Part shown: positions 34,212 to 38,540 of the stretch, piece after piece | Layout of the letters: every line of letters begins with the position of its first letter | Numbering within the stretch: position 1 is the stretch's first letter | DNA from: CAWHOW01 sp050013795 | GTDB lineage: Bacteria > Bacteroidota > Bacteroidia > Bacteroidales > CG2-30-32-10 | Reading direction: 5' to 3' | Assembly (NCBI GenBank): GCA_050013795.1 | Contig: JBEKEO010000010.1 | Span: forward strand, 1 to 38,540 | DNA: 38,540 nucleotides | Notes under the pieces: generated by a model | What the model was told of the DNA's origin: nothing | Database searches by the model: none | Seen by the model: the letters and a program-made list of their open reading frames with translations, nothing else | Translations under genes and position numbers: made by a program

Positions 34212-34463
34212 GAGTACTGAGGAGTTCAGGACGAGCTGTGAGAACCCAATAGCTCGTTATGAGAAGCTCATGACAAGTCACTGGAAGCTAATGACACGTT
34301 ATTGGAAGCTAATGACACGTTATTGGAAGCTAATGACACGTTACTGGATGCTAATGACACGTTACTGGATGCTCACGACATGTCATTGGAAGCTACCGCT
34401 TAGTTTGTAGAAGCTACGTGGGAACGAATGGAAGCTGCGAGGGTGTTCGTAGGAGCTACCGCA
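34212..34463. repeat. Array of 12 tandem 21-bp units
   Basis: The 450-bp gap after the exported-protein gene holds 12 units in exact 21-bp register. The central six, starting at 34275, 34296, 34317, 34338, 34359 and 34380, are nearly identical, with core GGAAGCTAATGACACGTTA. Outer units (from 34212 and up to 34463) decay progressively. A 7-residue periodic frame (YWKLMTR) crosses it only because 21 is divisible by three, and that frame shares no conserved start. There are no spacers. The remainder, 34464-34637, carries a possible -7 element and otherwise nothing recognisable. Confidence 0.9.
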
Positions 34464-34554
34464 TAAACCTTAATAACAAAGGTTATTATAATTATAAGCC
34501 AATCATAATTCATAAATCTGAAATCTCCAAACAAATTTTCTCATAAAGTCTGCT

Positions 34555-34562
34555 TATATTTG
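34555..34562 (+). promoter_or_regulatory. Possible -7 element of the TPR lipoprotein gene
   Basis: TATATTTG matches TAnnTTTG and would give a leader of roughly 70 nt before the ATG at 34638. No TTG is present 17-23 bp upstream, so the match is partial. Confidence 0.4.
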
Positions 34563-34637
34563 CCGAATTATTAACAAATTATTGCAAGGCTAATAGCCAG
34601 AATATTGGCTTAGAAAATAAGATTAGAAAACAAAACA

Positions 34638-35063
34638 ATGAAAAACATTATTTTGAAGGTTTCGTTCTGCTTTTTGTTAATGGCGTTTCTTTTCACTTCA
34701 TGCACTCCCAAGGCTAAAAAAATAGAGAATTATTTAAAAGACGGCATCGAAAAAAATATGCATGGAGATTATAATAAAGCAATAGAAGATTTTACAAACA
34801 TTATTGATCTGGATGAGGATAATTACATGGCATATTATTACAGGGCAAATGCTAAATTCAATTTGAAAAAGAAGGATGTGACAGGAGCGCTGATAGATTA
34901 TAATAAAGCCATAGAGTTAAAACCTGATTTTGCTGATGCCTTTTATAACAGGGGATTCTGCAGGCAATATATGGGTGATAAGGATGGTGCTTGCCATGAT
35001 TGGGATAAGTCCGCTGCATTGGGCAAACATGACGTGAAAGATATGTTGAATTATTGTCATTAA
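34638..35063 (+). CDS. TPR-containing lipoprotein
   Basis: 141 residues. The N-terminus is a lipoprotein signal with lipobox LFTSC (lipidated Cys22). From about residue 38 there are two to three tetratricopeptide repeats: GDYNKAIEDFTNIIDLDEDNY, GALIDYNKAIELKPDF and YNRGFCRQYMGDKDGACHDWDKSA. TPR lipoproteins are usually scaffold subunits facing the periplasm. The DUF2027/Smr gene starts 9 bp downstream, so they are likely co-transcribed, although the products act in different compartments. Partner unknown. Confidence 0.85.
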   Translation: MKNIILKVSFCFLLMAFLFTSCTPKAKKIENYLKDGIEKNMHGDYNKAIEDFTNIIDLDEDNYMAYYYRANAKFNLKKKDVTGALIDYNKAIELKPDFADAFYNRGFCRQYMGDKDGACHDWDKSAALGKHDVKDMLNYCH

Positions 35064-35072
35064 ATTTTAGAG

Positions 35073-36155
35073 ATGGACTTAAAACCCGGCGATAACGTAA
35101 GTTTCCTGAATGAGAAGCGAGAAGGCATCGTAAAGAAGATATTGAATAATAAAATGGTCATCGTCGAGATTGAGGATGGCTTCGATATTCCGGTAGCCAT
35201 TAACGACCTTGTAAAATCTGATGCATATACTGAAATTGCTGTCGAAATAAATGCCGGCAAACAAACTGCAGAAGAAGAGGCTGAAGAAAGGTTCCCTTTG
35301 AGGATACCTGTTATTTCCGGGGGCAGAGATGAAGAGGAAACAAAAAGAGGGATATATCTTGCATTTATTCCTGAGAATGCTGACGATGTATTATCTGCCA
35401 GTATCGGTATTTACCTGCTGAATCATAATTCTCACGACCTATTATTTACATATTCTTTGAAGGAGCTGGATAAATTCATTTGCAAAGATTTCGATCGCAT
35501 AGATGAGGAAACTGCTATACTGCTTGATGTTATTGACAAATCAGACCTTGAGAAATGGCAGGATAGTCGCTTTCAATTCCTCGCCTTTAAAAAAGATGCA
35601 GCCATTGAAATTACGCCCATAGTGCATGAAATTCATTTAAGGCCAGTGAGGTTTTACAAGGAAGAGAATTATTTGTATCACCATTTTATTGGCGAAAAGT
35701 GCCTGTTGTTTTCTTTATCGGAAAGGGAGAGTCAGCAGCAGCCTGAAGCGTGGACAGATGATAAATGGAAGAATGAAAAACTGCCAAAGCCATCGGGCTT
35801 GAAGATAGTGGGGCATATCAGCGACCTCAATAAACCAGAAGCATTCCCTGAGAAACATATCATTGAGAAGGGCGTAGCGGAAGTTGACCTTCATATCGAA
35901 GAATTAATGGATAATTACTCAGGTAAAGATAATTTTGAATTGCTTACTATCCAAATGAATTATTTCAATAAGATGATAGAAAACGCCATTGCAAAAAAGT
36001 TCCGAAGGATTATCTTTATTCACGGGGTGGGTAACGGCAAGCTCAAATCCGAGATAATTAACCGCCTAAAAGAAAGATATCCCGATCTGAAATATTTCGA
36101 TGCTTCATTGCTGAAATACGGACACGGAGCTACTGAGATAGAGTTATCTCAATAA
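35073..36155 (+). CDS. DUF2027 and Smr-domain protein
   Basis: 360 residues, cytosolic. The N-terminal part (1-60) reads as a small beta-barrel (PGDNVSFLNEKREGIVKKI), and the middle (about 80-250) resembles DUF2027, a domain known mainly in Bacteroidota. The C-terminal Smr domain (269-360) has EVDLHIEEL (DLH at 272-274), IHGVGNGKLKSEI with HGxG at 317-320, and KYGHGATEIEL. Smr domains of MutS2 are endonucleases, and stand-alone Smr proteins often act on RNA or stalled ribosomes; the DLH and HGxG signatures are intact. It lies just upstream of rnpB. The exact substrate is unknown. Confidence 0.88.
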   Translation: MDLKPGDNVSFLNEKREGIVKKILNNKMVIVEIEDGFDIPVAINDLVKSDAYTEIAVEINAGKQTAEEEAEERFPLRIPVISGGRDEEETKRGIYLAFIPENADDVLSASIGIYLLNHNSHDLLFTYSLKELDKFICKDFDRIDEETAILLDVIDKSDLEKWQDSRFQFLAFKKDAAIEITPIVHEIHLRPVRFYKEENYLYHHFIGEKCLLFSLSERESQQQPEAWTDDKWKNEKLPKPSGLKIVGHISDLNKPEAFPEKHIIEKGVAEVDLHIEELMDNYSGKDNFELLTIQMNYFNKMIENAIAKKFRRIIFIHGVGNGKLKSEIINRLKERYPDLKYFDASLLKYGHGATEIELSQ

Positions 36156-36181
36156 TCTTTCAGATTAGAATTCTACGTCAA

Positions 36182-36213
36182 TTTGCCTGTATCAGCGGCA
36201 TTTGCTATCTTTG
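36182..36213 (+). promoter_or_regulatory. Promoter of the RNase P RNA gene
   Basis: TTTG (36182-36185), a 20-bp spacer and TATCTTTG (36206-36213) match both boxes of the Bacteroidota consensus. The first paired base of rnpB is 28 bp downstream of the -7 element. Confidence 0.7.
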
Positions 36214-36240
36214 CACAATTATACATCGTTCTTAAAACAT

Positions 36241-36612
36241 AAGCAAGCCGTTCTATCGCTGCCTGTGAAAGCGGGGAGAGGAAAGTCCGGACAACAAAGA
36301 GCGCCATACTTCCTAACGGGAAGGTATCCATTTATGGGTAACAGAGAGTGCCACAGAAAATAACCGTCCGCCAGCTGGCGGATAAGGGTGAAAATGTGAG
36401 GTAAGAGCTCACGTCGCGATATGGTAACATAGCGCGAGGGTAAACCTTATGGGTTGAAAGGTCAAATATACCGGAGTCTGCAGCAATGTGGGCAAAGAAC
36501 TGCTCGTTCAATTCCGGGGGGTGGACCGATAGATCCCGACAGTGATGTCGGGGCTAGATAAATGATAGAACATTGAGAAATCAAGGACAGGATCCGGCTT
36601 ACAGGCTTGCTT
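36241..36612 (+). ncRNA. rnpB: RNase P RNA
   Basis: The catalytic RNA of RNase P, about 372 nt, trims the 5' ends of pre-tRNAs. The near-universal P4 strand GAGGAAAGTCCGGAC occurs at 36277-36291, and the conserved CACAGAAAATA region follows near 36352. The closing motif ATCCGGCTTACAGG lies at about 36592-36605. The ends pair as helix P1: AAGCAAGCC (36241-36249) with GGCTTGCTT (36604-36612). A T-run after P1 probably ends transcription. Extra stems include CCGCCAGCTGGCGG near 36369. Ends are set by P1 pairing. Confidence 0.95.
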
Positions 36613-36636
36613 TTTTTACTATATCCCAACAAAAAA

Positions 36637-36666
36637 CCCGCCATCATTAATGAGGCGGATTTTTTT
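36637..36666. terminator. Bidirectional terminator between rnpB and the cold-shock gene
   Basis: CCGCC and GGCGG flank a TCATTAATGA palindrome, giving a long stem with A-runs before and T-runs after. It ends the minus-strand cold-shock transcript (stop at 36680) and backs up termination of rnpB from the other side. Confidence 0.8.
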
Positions 36667-36679
36667 AATCAACGTATGA

Positions 36680-36871
36680 TCAAATCTTTTTAACGTTTAT
36701 AGCGTTAGGGCCTTTTTTCCCTTCAGTTACGTCAAAAGACACTTTGTCATCTTGTTTGATCTTTTCGGTTAAACCCGAAACATGGACAAAAATTTCTTCA
36801 CCTGTGTCGTCCATTTTAATGAAACCAAAACCTTTTGTTTCATTGAAAAACTTTACTAAACCTGTTTTCAT
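36680..36871 (-). CDS. Cold-shock-domain RNA chaperone (CspA family)
   Basis: This 63-residue single cold-shock domain has RNP1 as KGFGFI (residues 13-18) and RNP2 as IFVHVS (27-32). The start MKTGLVKFFNETKGFGFI and the length are typical. It binds single-stranded RNA/DNA and melts RNA structure, and may be constitutive or cold-induced. A -7-like TATCTTTG lies 40 bp upstream. Both it and rnpB end at the shared terminator. Confidence 0.95.
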   Translation of the reverse strand: MKTGLVKFFNETKGFGFIKMDDTGEEIFVHVSGLTEKIKQDDKVSFDVTEGKKGPNAINVKKI

Positions 36872-36910
36872 AAATTAAATAATAATAGAATTAAATTGTT
36901 AATTATGGGG

Positions 36911-36918
36911 CAAAGATA
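36911..36918 (-). promoter_or_regulatory. -7 element of the cold-shock gene
   Basis: On the minus strand TATCTTTG matches TAnnTTTG and is identical to the rnpB -7 element. The upstream TTG is not clear. The predicted leader is short, about 33 nt, without the long 5' leader typical of E. coli cspA. Confidence 0.5.
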
Positions 36919-37025
36919 GATAATATTTATGAATAATGAACTGTGAATAACTAATTTATTTCAGTGAATTTTAAAAAATCATTAATAACTACCTTAGCCC
37001 GTTTTAACAGTTATTATATTTTATT

Positions 37026-38540
37026 ATGAAAAAACTATCATATATCTTACAGATAATGCTTTTTGGTGTTTTTTTTAATATATTGCATGCACAGAAAACA
37101 TTCATCTTCAAGGAACCTATATCGGAATACCAGAAGGGACTTGAGTTATTCAGCAAGGAGAAATTCAACGCTGCTGAAGTTTGTTTCCTCAATACCATTG
37201 ATGCTATTAATGACAAGCAATCGGATATGCGCATCAATTCGGAATATTATGTGGCTGTTTGTGCAATTGAAATGTATAATTCAGATGCAGAATATTTGAT
37301 AAAGAAGTTTATCAGCAACCATCCTGAGAACAACAAAATAAAACCGGCGACCTTCCAGTTGGCTAAGCTCCTGTATCGCCAGCAGAAATGGGGCGAAGCA
37401 ATTAAAAGGTTTGAAAGCATTGACAAATACGACCTAAGCAGCAGCGAGCTTAGTGAATATTATTTTAAAACAGGCTACGGATATTTTATGCTGAAGGCGT
37501 TTGATAAATCGAAAAAGCAATTCTTCGAGCTTATTGATGTGGATACGAAATATTTTGCTCCTTCAAACTATTATTATGCACAGATTGCATATGATGAGAA
37601 GAATTATGAAACCGCTTTAAAATGTTTTCAGAAGATAGAAAAGGATAAGTATTTTGGACCTATTGTTCCATACTATATTGCACAGATATATTACCTGCAA
37701 GGCAAATATAGTGATGTGATACAATATGCTCCCGCACTACTTGATTCTGCGAAAACCATTCGCGTGGATGAAATTTCCAGAATACTTGGCGAATCGTATT
37801 TTAAAACAGGGAATTATTCTTCATCTATCCAGTTTCTTGAGAAATACCGTGCTAAAACAAAGAACAGTATTTCCCGTCAGGATAATTATGAACTGGGTTA
37901 TGCTTATTATAAGTGTGGACTGGATTACGAATCAGCAGTTGATTATCTTGGCAAAGTAACCAGTACTTCGGATTCGCTTTCACAGAACACATATTATCTG
38001 CTGGGTGACTGCTACCTGAAAACAGGAAATAAAAAATTCGCAATGACTTCTTTCCTGACTGCAAGTAAGCTTTCCTTTTACCCTGATATAAAAGAAGATG
38101 CATTATTCAATTATGCTAAGCTTGCTTATGATTTAGCATTAAATCCATACAATGAAGCCATCAAAGCTTTTGAAAAATATATAAACGACTATCCGACTTC
38201 ATCTAAAATTGATGAAGCCCACACTTGCCTTGTTAGTCTTTATTTTACAACTAAAAATTACAAAGACGCCCTTGCTTCCATTGAAAAGATAAAGAATAGA
38301 AATGACGAACTGAATCGCGCATACCAGAAAATTGCTTACTACCGCGGTATAGAGCTTTTCAATAATAAAAATATTGATGGTGCCATTGAACTTTTTAATA
38401 AATCAAATTCCCAGCCTTTGGATAAATCAATAAAAGCCCAGTGCATCTATTGGAAAGGCGAAGCGTACTACCGTTTATCACAGTTCGATTCTGCACGGAC
38501 ATGCTATAATACTTTCATGCTTTTACCCGGTGCATACAGC
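37026..38540 (+). CDS. Large TPR-repeat exported protein (3' end beyond window)
   Basis: The frame from ATG 37026 is open for 505 codons to the end of the window, so the gene is cut. The N-terminus is a signal peptide (MKKLSYILQIMLFGVFFNILHAQ). The mature part is continuous helical repeats of TPR/Sel1-like spacing with recurring A.Y..G..Y....Y..A...F segments, e.g. YYYAQIAYDEKNYETALKCF, YYLLGDCYLKTGNKKFAMTSF and LFNNKNIDGAIELFNKS. Large periplasmic TPR proteins of this kind in Bacteroidota act as scaffolds, some in cell-envelope complexes, but no specific partner can be named. Confidence 0.88.
   Translation, partial: MKKLSYILQIMLFGVFFNILHAQKTFIFKEPISEYQKGLELFSKEKFNAAEVCFLNTIDAINDKQSDMRINSEYYVAVCAIEMYNSDAEYLIKKFISNHPENNKIKPATFQLAKLLYRQQKWGEAIKRFESIDKYDLSSSELSEYYFKTGYGYFMLKAFDKSKKQFFELIDVDTKYFAPSNYYYAQIAYDEKNYETALKCFQKIEKDKYFGPIVPYYIAQIYYLQGKYSDVIQYAPALLDSAKTIRVDEISRILGESYFKTGNYSSSIQFLEKYRAKTKNSISRQDNYELGYAYYKCGLDYESAVDYLGKVTSTSDSLSQNTYYLLGDCYLKTGNKKFAMTSFLTASKLSFYPDIKEDALFNYAKLAYDLALNPYNEAIKAFEKYINDYPTSSKIDEAHTCLVSLYFTTKNYKDALASIEKIKNRNDELNRAYQKIAYYRGIELFNNKNIDGAIELFNKSNSQPLDKSIKAQCIYWKGEAYYRLSQFDSARTCYNTFMLLPGAYS

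Noticed and set aside
34099..34410. Plus-strand frame with YWKLMTR repeats
   Set aside because: It begins inside the exported-protein gene in another frame and then reads through the 21-bp array; the repeat is a by-product of the array.
1..38540. Insertion sequences, prophage or integrative element
   Set aside because: No transposase, integrase, conjugation or phage genes and no long terminal inverted repeats or tRNA attachment site were found.

Overview
The window looks like an AT-rich chromosome segment from a member of the Bacteroidota. Four predicted secreted proteins end in type IX secretion (T9SS) sorting tails of the 'YPNP ... G(L/V/F)Y' type. Several promoters fit the Bacteroidota form, a TTG upstream of TAnnTTTG. 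The RNase P RNA, the PCMD-like protein and the Smr-domain protein also fit this phylum. No tRNA, rRNA, CRISPR array, transposase or phage gene was recognised.

Positions 1-11872 (+ strand) are a surface-polysaccharide locus. It holds a GT-B glycosyltransferase, a NeuD/PglD-like acyltransferase, a sugar-nucleotide SDR, a DegT-type sugar aminotransferase and two tandem CDP-paratose-2-epimerase-like SDRs. These are followed by a polytopic GT-C-like membrane protein paired with a DPM1-like GT2 enzyme, a GalE-like epimerase, a nucleotidyltransferase-PfkB kinase fusion and a GmhA-like SIS isomerase. Most genes are spaced by 3-50 bp and read as one or two operons that build and activate unusual deoxy, amino and probably heptose sugars. 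On the opposite strand, 11917-14273 encodes an MBOAT O-acyltransferase and an SGNH-like partner, a pair typical of polysaccharide O-acylation. A Wzx-like flippase lies at 20812-22263.

Positions 14274-20800 are accessory sequence. Two secreted beta-propeller proteins (YVTN and NHL repeats, both with T9SS tails) flank an odd stretch. That stretch contains a 241-residue unknown protein, a 462-bp array of about 22 degenerate 21-bp units, and a small CsoR/RcnR-like protein that has lost all its metal ligands. A G6 tract with short inverted arms, resembling an RcnR/FrmR operator, lies just upstream of that last gene. A second, unrelated-looking 21-bp array of 12 units lies at 34212-34463.

Positions 22314-38540 are mostly housekeeping. 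They hold a ComEA-like helix-hairpin-helix protein, an APC amino-acid permease, a PCMD-like secreted protein, a secreted M14 carboxypeptidase, IlvE, a PBP4-type D-Ala-D-Ala carboxypeptidase and a phosphomannomutase/phosphoglucomutase. The rest are small membrane or exported proteins, a TPR lipoprotein, a DUF2027/Smr protein, rnpB, a cold-shock protein and a large TPR protein cut by the window edge.
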